DNA of 64,000 bases from Stagnimonas sp. (GTDB lineage Bacteria; Pseudomonadota; Gammaproteobacteria; Nevskiales; Nevskiaceae), in contig JAUYNO010000087.1 of NCBI GenBank assembly GCA_030696045.1, forward strand, positions 1 through 64,000. Reading direction: 5' to 3'. The translations under genes were made by a program, and so were the position numbers. The notes under the pieces are model-generated. The model was given only the letters and a program-made list of their open reading frames with translations, was not told the origin of the DNA and searched no databases. Of the stretch, positions 44,976 through 54,104 are shown piece after piece. Position 1 is the stretch's first letter, and every line of letters begins with the position of its first letter.

Positions 44976-46721
44976 TTAGCGGCCGATCGCGTCGATCAGC
45001 GACTGCTGCTCCTCGACATCCGCCGAAGCCAGCATCCGCATCGCCTTGGCTTGCAACTCGCGCAGGTCGGCGTCGAGCACGGCGCGCTTCACCTCCAGCA
45101 CATTGGCCGGGTGCATGGAGAATTCCTTCAATCCCAGGCCCAGCAGCAGGCGGGTGTAGCGCACGTCGCCGGCCATTTCGCCGCACATCGCCACCGGGAT
45201 GCCGGCGCGCATGCCGGCCTCGATGGTGCGCTGGATCAGCTGCAGCACCGCCGGATGCAGCGGGTCGTAGAGGTAGTTCACCTCGTCGTCGACGCGGTCG
45301 ATGGCGAGCGTGTACTGGATCAGGTCGTTGGTGCCGATCGAGAAGAAGCGGCAGACCCGCGCCAGCATCGGCGCCGCCAGCGCTGCCGCCGGCACCTCGA
45401 TCATCGCGCCCACCGGCACGTCGTCGGCCAGCACATGGCCTTCGCGCAGCAGCTGCTCGCGGGCCAGGGTTATCACCGTCTGCGCCTGCCGGAACTCGCC
45501 GACGCTGGAGATCATCGGCAGCATGATCTGCATCTGGCCGAAGCGGCTGGCGCGCAGCAGGGCGCGCACCTGGGTACGGAACAGCTCCGGCTCCTTCAGA
45601 CAGAGGCGGATCGCACGCAGGCCCAGGGCCGGGTTGTTCGGGGTCGGGCCGACCCGGGCGCCGGAGTCGACCTGCTTGTCGGCGCCGAGGTCGAGGGTGC
45701 GGATGGTGATCGTCCCCTTCACCGCGCTGACCACCTTGGCGTAGGCCTCGTACTGCTCCTCCTCGCCCGGCAGGTCCTTGCGGTTCATGTAGAGGAATTC
45801 GGTGCGGTACAGACCGACGCCCTCGGCGCCCATGCCGGCGGCGTGGGCGGCATCCTCCGGCAGCTCGATATTGGCGAGCAGGCGGATGTGGGTGCCGTCG
45901 CGCGAGATCGGCGGCTGGTCGCGGATCAGGTCGAGTTGGGCCCGGTCCTGCGCCAGCTTCCGTTGCTTGGCGTGGAAGAAGCCCAGCGCCTGGGCGTCGG
46001 GGTCGGCCAGGGCATGACCCTGTTCGCCGTCGACGATGACGGTCTCGCCCTCGCGCAGCCAGCGGCGCGCATCGCGCAGGCCGACGATGGCGGGGATGCC
46101 GAGGCTGCGCGCCAGGATCGCGGTATGCGACAGCGGGCCGCCGAACTCGGTGATGAAGGCGACGACCTGTTGCTGGCTGAGCAGGATGATGTCGGCCGGG
46201 GTGATGTCGTCGGAGACGATCACGGTCGGTTCGGCGATATCGAACTTGGGCGCCCCTTCGACCGGCGCCATCGGCTGCGCCTGCTTCATCAGCACCCGCT
46301 GGATGCGCGCGACGACGTGCTCGACGTCGTCCTTGCGGGTCTTCAGATAGGGGTCGTCCATCTGCTCGAACACCGACACCAGCACGTCGCGGCTCTTCTT
46401 CAGCGCGGCCTCGGCGTTGAGCCGGTGCTGGCGGATGTGGACGACGGTGGCGTCGACGATGGAACGGTCGTCCATCATCAGCAGGTGGGTGTCGATGAAG
46501 GCGGCGATATCGCCCGGCGTGCCGACCGGAATCTGCTCGCGCACCGAGCGCAGCTCGTCACGCGCACGGCGCTGGGCGCCATAGAAGCGGGTGACCTCGT
46601 GTTCGATGTCGCCCGGATCGAGCTGGCGCTCGGGGATTTCGAGATCGCTGGCGTGCAGGCGCTGCACGCGGCCGATGGCGACCCCGCGCGAGACCCCGAT
46701 GCCGTTTAGCCAGACGCCCAT
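44976..46721 (-). CDS. ptsI: phosphoenolpyruvate-protein phosphotransferase (PTS enzyme I)
   Basis: A 581-residue enzyme that takes phosphate from PEP to HPr. The active His199 is in EFGGPLSHTAILARS, and the PEP-binding domain has GLYRTEFLYMNR, TLDLGADK, FSIGTNDLIQYTLAIDR and PVAMCGEMAGD with the catalytic Cys. It lacks an N-terminal GAF domain, so it is the ordinary EI rather than PtsP. In this group no sugar permease is attached, and the chain serves regulation through EIIA-Man-like and PtsN. It is 14 bp after the HPr gene. Confidence 0.93.
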   Translation of the reverse strand: MGVWLNGIGVSRGVAIGRVQRLHASDLEIPERQLDPGDIEHEVTRFYGAQRRARDELRSVREQIPVGTPGDIAAFIDTHLLMMDDRSIVDATVVHIRQHRLNAEAALKKSRDVLVSVFEQMDDPYLKTRKDDVEHVVARIQRVLMKQAQPMAPVEGAPKFDIAEPTVIVSDDITPADIILLSQQQVVAFITEFGGPLSHTAILARSLGIPAIVGLRDARRWLREGETVIVDGEQGHALADPDAQALGFFHAKQRKLAQDRAQLDLIRDQPPISRDGTHIRLLANIELPEDAAHAAGMGAEGVGLYRTEFLYMNRKDLPGEEEQYEAYAKVVSAVKGTITIRTLDLGADKQVDSGARVGPTPNNPALGLRAIRLCLKEPELFRTQVRALLRASRFGQMQIMLPMISSVGEFRQAQTVITLAREQLLREGHVLADDVPVGAMIEVPAAALAAPMLARVCRFFSIGTNDLIQYTLAIDRVDDEVNYLYDPLHPAVLQLIQRTIEAGMRAGIPVAMCGEMAGDVRYTRLLLGLGLKEFSMHPANVLEVKRAVLDADLRELQAKAMRMLASADVEEQQSLIDAIGR

Positions 46722-46735
46722 GGAGCGGACCTACC

Positions 46736-47014
46736 TCAGGACTCTTCGCCGAAACGGTCGGCGATCAACTGGGCCAGCTCATCGAGCGCCTGGGCGGCGT
46801 CCTCGCCCTCGGCGACCAGGGTGACCTGGCTGCCCTTGGCGGCGGCCAGCATCATCACGCCCATGATCGACTTGGCGGAGACCTCGCGGCCGTCCTTCTT
46901 CACCCGCACGTCGGCGCTGAACTTGCTGGCGAGGGTGACCAGCTTGGCCGAGGCCCGCGCGTGCAGGCCCAGGCGGTTGACGATTTCCACGGTGCGTTCG
47001 AGTGCGGCGGACAT
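46736..47014 (-). CDS. ptsH: phosphocarrier protein HPr
   Basis: A 92-residue HPr-family carrier. The phospho-accepting His18 is in GLHARAS and the regulatory Ser49 is in AKSIMGVM, the serine that HPr kinase phosphorylates; hprK is nearby, so this Ser is likely used. It passes phosphate from EI to EIIA-type proteins. Ser-regulated HPr with hprK in a Gram-negative is typical for Xanthomonadales and beta-/alpha-Proteobacteria. Lies directly downstream of the EIIA-Man-like gene. Confidence 0.93.
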   Translation of the reverse strand: MSAALERTVEIVNRLGLHARASAKLVTLASKFSADVRVKKDGREVSAKSIMGVMMLAAAKGSQVTLVAEGEDAAQALDELAQLIADRFGEES

Positions 47015-47028
47015 CTACAGGTTCTCCT

Positions 47029-47433
47029 CTAAGGGGTGGGCCGCGGGCATAGGGTGACACCGCGCTGCCCACCTTCGACGGCGGCGGTGGCCAGCTTGGC
47101 TAGCGGCAGCTGCGGGTAGTTGAAGACCTTCATCAGCATCGGCAGGTTGACGCCGGCCACCACCAGGCTGCGGTCCGGTCGCAGGGCGCCGAGCTTGTTG
47201 GCGATATTGCTGGGGGTGGAGCCGTAGGCATCGGTGAGCAGCAGCACCCCTTCGCCGCTGTCGAGATTGTCGAGCATGCGCTGACCTTGCAGCAGCAGGG
47301 CCTCGTGGGCCTGCACCCGGCGCACTTCCAGCACGTCGGCCTGGGCCGGCAGCCGGTCCATCATGTCGCGCAGGGTGTCGAGCAGGAAATGCCCGAGCTT
47401 GCCGTGGGTGACCAGGAGCACGCCGACTGCCAT
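47029..47433 (-). CDS. mannose-family PTS EIIA protein
   Basis: A 134-residue stand-alone EIIA domain of the mannose/fructose superfamily: VGVLLVTHGKLG with the phospho-accepting His10, and later LLTDAYGSTPSN and VAGVNLPMLMKVF. No IIB, IIC or IID partner is present, so it is regulatory rather than a sugar uptake protein; this stand-alone IIA is commonly found next to HPr in species of this type. Its start overlaps the rapZ stop by one base. Confidence 0.9.
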   Translation of the reverse strand: MAVGVLLVTHGKLGHFLLDTLRDMMDRLPAQADVLEVRRVQAHEALLLQGQRMLDNLDSGEGVLLLTDAYGSTPSNIANKLGALRPDRSLVVAGVNLPMLMKVFNYPQLPLAKLATAAVEGGQRGVTLCPRPTP

Positions 47434-48311
47434 CAGTTGAGATCCCGGTGCTTGACGATGACCTGGTCGAAGCGCTCACGAAAAAATCGCCCCAGCATCT
47501 CGATCAGGTAGACGCTGCGATGCTGGCCGCCGGTGCAGCCAATCGCCACGGTGACATAGGCCCGGTCCTGATCCTGAAAACGCGGCAGCCAGGATTCCAG
47601 GAACAGCCGGATGTCGCGCTGAAAATTGATGACGTCGGTGTGGCGCTCCAGCCACCGCGCCACCGCGCCGTCACGACCGGTCAGCGGCCGCAGCGCCAAT
47701 TCCCAGTGGGGATTGGGCAGGCAGCGGGCGTCGAACAGAAAGTCCGCGCCATCGGGGGCGCCATTCTTGAACCCGAAGGACAGGAACAGCACCGACATGC
47801 GCCCGTTGCGGCCCTCGGGCAGGCGTTGATGGATCGCCTCCCGCAGCTGGTGCAGATTGAAGGCGCTGGTGTCGAGGATCAGATCGGCAGCGTGGGACAC
47901 CGGCTTCAACAGCTCCCGCTCGCGCTGCAGGGCATCGACCAGGCTGGTTTCGCCGTCCGATAGGGGATGCTTGCGGCGGGTTTCGGTGTAGCGCTTGAGC
48001 AGGATCTGGTCGTCGCACTGCAGGAACAGGACGTCGGTGTCGATGTCGCGCAGACGCAACTCCTCGATGCTGCGCGAAAACCCCTCGATCTCGGACGGCG
48101 CGGCGCGGGCATCGACGCCGATGGCGACCCGGTTGTAGCGGGCATCGCCGCTGCGGAGCGCGTAGACCAGCAAGGGTTCGATCAGGCCCAGCGGAATGTT
48201 GTCGATGCAGAACCAGCCGAGGTCCTCGTACTGCCGCAGCGCCACCGATTTGCCGGCGCCGGACAGGCCGCTGACGATGGTGAGCTTCATGCGCGCCGGC
48301 GCTTCACTCAT
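47433..48311 (-). CDS. rapZ: RNase adapter protein RapZ
   Basis: A 292-residue ATPase-like protein. Walker A is GLSGAGKS (15-22). The C-terminal domain contains SFGFKNGAPDGADFLFDARCLPNP and VAIGCTGGQHRSVYLIE (quoted in parts), both diagnostic. In E. coli RapZ guides RNase E to the GlmZ small RNA and senses glucosamine-6-phosphate; the same gene in other groups may do other work. The start overlaps the end of hprK by 8 bp; an ATG seven codons in is an alternative. Confidence 0.94.
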   Translation of the reverse strand: MSEAPARMKLTIVSGLSGAGKSVALRQYEDLGWFCIDNIPLGLIEPLLVYALRSGDARYNRVAIGVDARAAPSEIEGFSRSIEELRLRDIDTDVLFLQCDDQILLKRYTETRRKHPLSDGETSLVDALQRERELLKPVSHAADLILDTSAFNLHQLREAIHQRLPEGRNGRMSVLFLSFGFKNGAPDGADFLFDARCLPNPHWELALRPLTGRDGAVARWLERHTDVINFQRDIRLFLESWLPRFQDQDRAYVTVAIGCTGGQHRSVYLIEMLGRFFRERFDQVIVKHRDLN

Positions 48312-49152
48312 TGCGGGGCACTCGTGCGGGGTCGGGGTCGAGTATCAGCAGCTGTTGCCGCGCCTCGAAGGCGTCGGCGGCGTGGTAGCCGGTGAGCCGC
48401 AGCCAGTGATCGCGGCAGGCGGTTTCCACCATCGGCGCCAGATTATGCCCGAGGCCGCGCGCCAGGAAGATTTCCGGAATGCCCACATCGAGCAGCTGGC
48501 GCAGCGAACGGCGGCCGCGCAGGCGCTCTTCGCCGGAGAACTGCGGCCGCGGCGTGTCGTCGAGCCGGATGATGAGATCCAGGCGCTCGCGTGCCTGCAC
48601 TGCCTGTGGGCCGTGGCAGCGGGCGATGTCGAGCACGCCCAGGCCGCGCGCTTCCATGAAGCCGGCCAGCAGCGGGCTGCTGGTACCGACCAGCACGCCC
48701 TCGGCGATGCGGCGGAAGTCGACCGCGTCGTCGGCGACCAGTGGATGGCCGCGCGCTATCAGGTCCAGGGCCAGCTCACTCTTGCCGACGCCCGAGGTAC
48801 CGGTCAGCAGCACGCCCAGGCCCAGCACGCTCAGGAACACACCGTGCAGGGTGGTGGTCGGTGCCAGCGCGCGTTGCTGTTCGCGCAGATGCGCCAGGCG
48901 TTCGTGAGCGGGAGAGGTGCGGTCTTCGGTGAGGCGGATGCCGGCGGCTTGCCAGGCGATGGCGTCGAGCGCGGGGGCGGCACGACTGCAAATCAGCTCG
49001 GTGACACCCGCCGCCGCGAACCGCGCTGGCAGGGCATCACGCTCGGCGGCTTCGCGGTGCTGCCACCAAGCGGCCGCTGCCTCGCCGAGCACCTGCACGG
49101 GCGTCGGATGCACCGGATTGAACAGGCCGACGGCGGCCATTGCAGCCGTCAT
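48304..49152 (-). CDS. hprK: HPr kinase/phosphorylase
   Basis: A 282-residue protein. An N-terminal regulatory-like domain of the kind in HprK is reduced. The kinase has Walker A GTSGVGKS (118-125) and the signature RGLGVLDIARCHGPQ, then SGEERLRGRRSLRQLL. It phosphorylates HPr on Ser and removes the phosphate again. Its presence between ptsN and rapZ is the standard order of hprK-bearing Gram-negatives. Two ATG codons four codons apart could start it. Confidence 0.92.
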   Translation of the reverse strand: MTAAMAAVGLFNPVHPTPVQVLGEAAAAWWQHREAAERDALPARFAAAGVTELICSRAAPALDAIAWQAAGIRLTEDRTSPAHERLAHLREQQRALAPTTTLHGVFLSVLGLGVLLTGTSGVGKSELALDLIARGHPLVADDAVDFRRIAEGVLVGTSSPLLAGFMEARGLGVLDIARCHGPQAVQARERLDLIIRLDDTPRPQFSGEERLRGRRSLRQLLDVGIPEIFLARGLGHNLAPMVETACRDHWLRLTGYHAADAFEARQQLLILDPDPARVPRNE

Positions 49153-49167
49153 GCGGGACGGCCGCGT

Positions 49168-49620
49168 TTAGCCGCGACCAGCCACCAGTGCGTAGAGGGC
49201 GGCGTCATCGGTAGCGGCGCGGGCCAGCTTGCAGAAGGCCTCGTCGGAGAACAGCTCGGCGATGGCGGCGAGGTGCTTCAGGTGGGTCTCGGTGGCCGCC
49301 TGCGGCACCACCAGTCCGAACATCAGATCGACGGTCTGGCCGTCGTGGGCGTCGTAGTCCACCGGGTGCTTGAGGCGGATCAGGGCGCCGATGCTGCCAT
49401 CGACGCCGCTCATGCGGCCGTGCGGAATCGCCACGCCGTGGCCGAGGCCGGTGGAGCCCAGCTTCTCGCGCGCGGTGAGGCTGGTGAAGATCTCGGCATC
49501 GGTGACGGTGCCGGCGCCCTTGGCCAGCAGCTTGCTCATTTCTTCCAGCGCGCGCTTCTTGCTGGTGACGGTGACGCCAGCGACGACGCGGCTGGCGGAC
49601 AGGATCTCGGCGAGTTTCAT
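49168..49620 (-). CDS. ptsN: nitrogen regulatory PTS protein EIIA-Ntr
   Basis: A 150-residue protein with the phospho-acceptor His67 in GHGVAIPHGRM and LVVPQAATETHLKHLAAIAE, characteristic of PtsN. In other bacteria it links PTS phosphorylation state to nitrogen status, potassium transport and envelope stress. It lies just after the hpf gene in the conserved rpoN - hpf - ptsN order. There is a terminator between hpf and ptsN, so ptsN may also have its own promoter. Confidence 0.93.
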   Translation of the reverse strand: MKLAEILSASRVVAGVTVTSKKRALEEMSKLLAKGAGTVTDAEIFTSLTAREKLGSTGLGHGVAIPHGRMSGVDGSIGALIRLKHPVDYDAHDGQTVDLMFGLVVPQAATETHLKHLAAIAELFSDEAFCKLARAATDDAALYALVAGRG

Positions 49621-49685
49621 CTTCAGGTCTTCCAGAAAGGCGTGGGCTCTAACGGCTCAAGGCGCACATGATAGCGGGCCGCCAA

Positions 49686-49712
49686 CAAAAAACGGGACGC
49701 CGTGGCGTCCCG
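49686..49712 (-). terminator. terminator after hpf
   Basis: An 8-bp perfect stem (CGGGACGC 49693-49700 with GCGTCCCG 49705-49712) is followed on the minus strand by six T residues. It sits just after the hpf stop and separates it from ptsN. Confidence 0.85.
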
Positions 49713-49733
49713 TCCTGGGTCCCATGCTCCGGT

Positions 49734-50066
49734 TCAGGCGGCGGCCTGATGGTGCTGGTGGTGTACCACCTCGTTGGCGTGGTGGTCGCGGCGCTTGCTC
49801 TTGTGCTTGCGGGTCTGCTGGTCGAGCTTGTCGGCGAGCAGGTCGATGGCCGCGTAGAGATCGGGGTGGGTCGCTTCCGCATGCAGGGTCGCACCGGAAC
49901 AGTGCACCGTGGCCTCCGCCTTCTGCCGCTCCTTTTCCACCGAGAGGATCACCTGTGCGTTGAGCAGATGATCGAAGTGGCGTTCGAGTCGTTTCATCTT
50001 GTCCTGGGCGTACTCGCGGATGGGCGCGGTCAGGTCGAGATGATGGCCGGAGATGGTGAGATTCAT
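49734..50066 (-). CDS. hpf: ribosome hibernation promoting factor, short type
   Basis: A 110-residue protein: MNLTISGHHLDLTAPIREYA, then YAQDKMKRLERHFD and ATVHCSGATLHAEA, typical of short HPF. It binds the decoding centre of idle ribosomes and favours 100S dimers. The C-terminal tail is very His-rich (HHANEVVHHQHHQ), more than usual for the family and perhaps a metal-binding feature. It follows rpoN closely on the same strand. Confidence 0.93.
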   Translation of the reverse strand: MNLTISGHHLDLTAPIREYAQDKMKRLERHFDHLLNAQVILSVEKERQKAEATVHCSGATLHAEATHPDLYAAIDLLADKLDQQTRKHKSKRRDHHANEVVHHQHHQAAA

Positions 50067-50202
50067 CAGTTCACTCCTTCAGGTGGGTGCCCTACAAACC
50101 GGAGCCCCTATGCGGTTCCTGCGCTGTGACGCAAAAGCGGTTCGTCAGTCGCCGCAGCTTAGGCGGCTCACGGACCGGTTCTGCCCGGCAAGGATCATTT
50201 GT

Positions 50203-51672
50203 CTACAGCGGCCTCCTTTCGTGGGACGGAGGGATGCCGAGTGCCTCGCGGTACTTGGCCACGGTACGCCGGGCGACCTGAATGCCTTCCTTCTGCAGCA
50301 GTTCGGCCAGGGTCGCGTCGGACAAGGGCTGGGACGCCAGCTCCGCCGAGATCAGCCGCTTGAGCATGGCCTGGATGGCGGTGGCTGAGGCCACGCCGCC
50401 GCCCACGGTCTGCACGTGGCTGGAAAAGAAATGCTTGAGCTCGAACAGCCCACGGGGCGTGAGCAGGTACTTGTTGGCAGTGGCGCGCGATACGGTTGAT
50501 TCGTGTATCCCCAACTGACTGGCCACATCCCGAAGGACTAAAGGGCGCATGGCTTCGTGCCCATATTCCAGGAAAGCGCGCTGCTCTTCAACTATGCACT
50601 GGGCGACCCGAAGTAGCGTATCGTTGCGGGATTGCAGGCTGTGCAGGAAGTAGCGGGCCTCCTGCAGATGGGTTTTCAGCGTCACCTGGTCGCGCGAGCT
50701 GTCGGCGCGCTTGACCATGGACAGGTAGTGCGGATTGATCCGCACCGAGGGCGCCGCCTCGCGGTTCAACCCCACTTTCCAGCGGCCCTGGTGTTTGGTG
50801 ACGAATACGTCCGGCTCGATGTAGTCGCTCTCGTGCGCGGCGTAGGGCCGGCCCGGGTGCGGCTGCAGGGTGCGGATCAGCGCCAGTGCGGTCTTCAGCT
50901 GGGCCTCGTCGTAGCCGCTGGCGCGGCGCAGCGCCACCAGATCCTTGCGGCCGATCAGGGTCAGGTGTTTGCCGACCAGGGTCAGCGCGGTTTCGCGGCT
51001 GGGCGTTTGCGGGTCGAGCAGCAGCAGCTGCAGGCGCAGGCATTCGCTGAGGTCGCGCGCCGCCACCCCCGGCGGGTCGAAGTCCTGGATCACCCGCAGC
51101 ACCTTCTCGATCCGCCCCGGGTCCAGGCCCATGGTCTCGCGGAAGTGCACGCAGGCTTCGTCCCAGTTTTCGAGGTAGCCGTCTTCGTTGATGGCGTCGA
51201 TCAGGTAATCGGCGACTTCGGCTTCCCATTCGCTGAAGGGCGCCAGCCGTGCCTGCCAGCGCAGATGTTCCAGCAGGCTCTCGCTGCCGCTCAGGTTGGC
51301 GCGGCGGAACTCGGCCAGATCGTCCTCGTCCTCGCCGCTGCGCTCACTGCTGGGTGCGGTGTCGTAGATGTCGCTCCAGTCGGCGTCGACCGGCATGTCC
51401 TCGGGGATGGCGTCGTCGCCGTGGACGCTGACATCGGCCAGATCGACGGTCTCGCGGTCCTCGCCATTGCCTTCCGGCGCCTCGCCACCGGGGGTTTCCG
51501 GAGATTCGGCCGGGGCGTCCTCGTCCAGCTCCAGCATCACGTTGGAATCCAGCGCCTGCTGGATTTCCTGCTTGAGGTCCAGAGTGGACAGTTGCAACAG
51601 GCGGATCGCCTGCTGCAGGGCCGGCGTCATGGTGAGCGCCTGCCCGGTGCGCAATCCCAGCGCCTGTCTCAC
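50203..51672 (-). CDS. rpoN: RNA polymerase sigma-54 factor
   Basis: A 489-residue sigma factor. The N-terminal activator region begins MRQALGLRTGQALTMTPALQ with QQAIRLLQLSTLDL; an acidic stretch follows; the core-binding part has QDFDPPGVAARDLSECLRLQ; and the C-terminal RpoN box ARRTVAKYRE is intact, preceded by the helix-turn-helix. It directs RNA polymerase to -24/-12 promoters, activated by enhancer-binding proteins. Directly downstream of lptB, the usual order. Confidence 0.96.
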   Translation of the reverse strand: MRQALGLRTGQALTMTPALQQAIRLLQLSTLDLKQEIQQALDSNVMLELDEDAPAESPETPGGEAPEGNGEDRETVDLADVSVHGDDAIPEDMPVDADWSDIYDTAPSSERSGEDEDDLAEFRRANLSGSESLLEHLRWQARLAPFSEWEAEVADYLIDAINEDGYLENWDEACVHFRETMGLDPGRIEKVLRVIQDFDPPGVAARDLSECLRLQLLLLDPQTPSRETALTLVGKHLTLIGRKDLVALRRASGYDEAQLKTALALIRTLQPHPGRPYAAHESDYIEPDVFVTKHQGRWKVGLNREAAPSVRINPHYLSMVKRADSSRDQVTLKTHLQEARYFLHSLQSRNDTLLRVAQCIVEEQRAFLEYGHEAMRPLVLRDVASQLGIHESTVSRATANKYLLTPRGLFELKHFFSSHVQTVGGGVASATAIQAMLKRLISAELASQPLSDATLAELLQKEGIQVARRTVAKYREALGIPPSHERRPL

Positions 51673-51736
51673 GGAGTGTCCGTCACCATCGTCATGGGTG
51701 CATTGTAGCGGTACGGCTTTTGCCTATGGCGAAAAC

Positions 51737-52473
<737 letters not shown>

Positions 52474-52477
<4 letters not shown>

Positions 52478-53052
52478 GGGCTGGGCGGCGTGGCGGCCGG
52501 CACGGTGGCCGGCGGCGGTGGAGTGGTGGCCGCCGGCGCGGCGCCGGTTTCCTCGGGGACGTCGATGACGATGCGGACCTGTCCGAGGTCGCCGCCATCG
52601 GCCCGCACCCTTCGCGCCGGCACGTTGTAGCGCATGCTCTCGCCGTTTATCTCGTCCTTGCCGCGCGCCAGGCGGGCGCCGCCGCTAAGTTCCACGTCCT
52701 GGCTGGCGGACAGGTAGACGATCTTGGCCGCGCGCGCCTCCACCGGCTGGTCGGCGGCGGTTTCCGGCAGATGCTTCATGGTCGCCGGGTCCCCGGTCAG
52801 GATGATCTCGTAGGGCGCCTTGCTGCCGCCGGCCTGGCGCAGTTCCAGGCGGGCGCCGCGCAATTCCAGGGTGTTGGAATTCATTGCCACCTCGCCGCTG
52901 TAGATCATCACCCCATCCTGCCACTCGCCATTCTTGGCGGTGATGGTGATTGGGCCGCTCGGGCGGCTGAGCTTGGGCGGTTGCGGCGGTTCGGCCGCGC
53001 GGGCATGGCCCCAGGCCAGGCCCAGCAGCAGGAGGCTAATCGCGTAGCGCAT
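52474..53052 (-). CDS. lptA: LPS transport periplasmic protein LptA
   Basis: A 192-residue periplasmic protein with a signal peptide (ending ARA, about residue 19). The OstA-like beta-jelly-roll core is recognised by [32 protein letters not shown] and [17 protein letters not shown]. It forms the bridge between LptC and LptD. The C-terminal tail is unusually Pro/Ala-rich and low in complexity (about 25 residues). Its start overlaps the lptC gene by 17 bp. Confidence 0.92.
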
Positions 53053-53587
53053 AGCGCATCTCCACGGAATTCAGTTGCAGCGTGTGGCCGTCGAACGGGG
53101 CCTTGAACCCCCGCGCGTTGGCCGAGCGGGTCTCGCTGCTGATGCGGATCGGCAGCGCGGATTCGAATTGCTTCGCGGCATCGTCGACCCAGACATCCTG
53201 GGCCTCCACCTGGAAGCGCTCGCCGTCCGGCCACTGGCCGGTGCCGGCGACCGGCGACAACAGCTTCAGCCGGCGCTGACCGACCGGCACCAATCCCTGC
53301 GGCGCAGTCAGCTGCCAGGGCGCGGCGCTGCCGCTGAGCCCGCGCGCCGCCACCATCTTCAGCTGGGCCGAGCCATCGTCGTAGTAGTCGGCGCTGGCGG
53401 CGCGCAATTCCAGCGCTGGCACGCCCTCGGCATCGGTGCGCATCAGGCGCAAGGTCTCGATGCGATAGCGCGGCGCGAACGCCGCCGCTGCTTCGGCGGC
53501 CGGGTCGACGTCGCCGTGGAAGTCGCCCAGGCCCAGCCAGACCGCCAGGATCAGCGCCGGTATGCCCAGCCAGTACCGGCTTTTCAT
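53036..53587 (-). CDS. lptC: LPS export protein LptC
   Basis: A 183-residue bitopic inner-membrane protein: one N-terminal membrane helix (about residues 5-21) and a periplasmic jelly-roll domain (APRYRIETLRLMRTDAEG, ASADYYDDGSAQL, and VEAQDVWVDDAAKQF). It receives LPS from LptB2FG and passes it to LptA. The start at the ATG giving MKSRYWLG is supported by the 4-bp overlap with kdsC. Confidence 0.92.
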   Translation of the reverse strand: MKSRYWLGIPALILAVWLGLGDFHGDVDPAAEAAAAFAPRYRIETLRLMRTDAEGVPALELRAASADYYDDGSAQLKMVAARGLSGSAAPWQLTAPQGLVPVGQRRLKLLSPVAGTGQWPDGERFQVEAQDVWVDDAAKQFESALPIRISSETRSANARGFKAPFDGHTLQLNSVEMRYALRD

Positions 53588-54096
53588 GCGTCCTTGCCCT
53601 GGCAGGCGAGGATGAAGTCCACCGCCTCGCGGATGGCGCCATCGCCGCCGCGCTGGTGGCTGATCCAGTGCGCCGCCGCCTTGGCCTTGGGATGCGCGTC
53701 GCCGGGCGCCAGGGCCAGGCCCACCTGGGCGAACAGCGGCAGGTCGGGCACGTCGTCGCCCATGTGGGCGCACTGTTCATCCGTGATGCCGAGCTTGCCG
53801 AGCAGCGTCCGGTAGGCCGGCAGCTTGTCCTCGGTGTTGAGCCAGATGTGTTGCACACCCAGGAACTCCAGGCGCTTCTGCATGGCGACACTGGGGCGGC
53901 CGGAAATCACCGCCACCTCGATGCCCTGCTTCATCAGCAGCTTCATGCCGAGGCCATCGCGGACATTGACCGCCTTGATCTCCTCGCCGTCATGCGTGAG
54001 GTAGAGCTTGCAGTCGGTCATCACGCCGTCGATGTCGAAGATCACGCAGCGGATCCTGCGGGCGCGGTCTTCGGCGGAGAGGAGTGGGTTGGACAT
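53584..54096 (-). CDS. kdsC: 3-deoxy-D-manno-octulosonate 8-phosphate phosphatase
   Basis: A 170-residue HAD-superfamily phosphatase that releases Kdo from Kdo-8-phosphate. Motif I is VIFDIDGVMTD, motif II VISGR, the lysine region PAYRTLLGKLG, and motif IV MGDDVPDLP. It acts on the product of KdsA, and kdsD lies directly upstream. Length and order fit KdsC. Confidence 0.95.
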   Translation of the reverse strand: MSNPLLSAEDRARRIRCVIFDIDGVMTDCKLYLTHDGEEIKAVNVRDGLGMKLLMKQGIEVAVISGRPSVAMQKRLEFLGVQHIWLNTEDKLPAYRTLLGKLGITDEQCAHMGDDVPDLPLFAQVGLALAPGDAHPKAKAAAHWISHQRGGDGAIREAVDFILACQGKDA

Positions 54097-54104
54097 TCGA
54101 GGTA

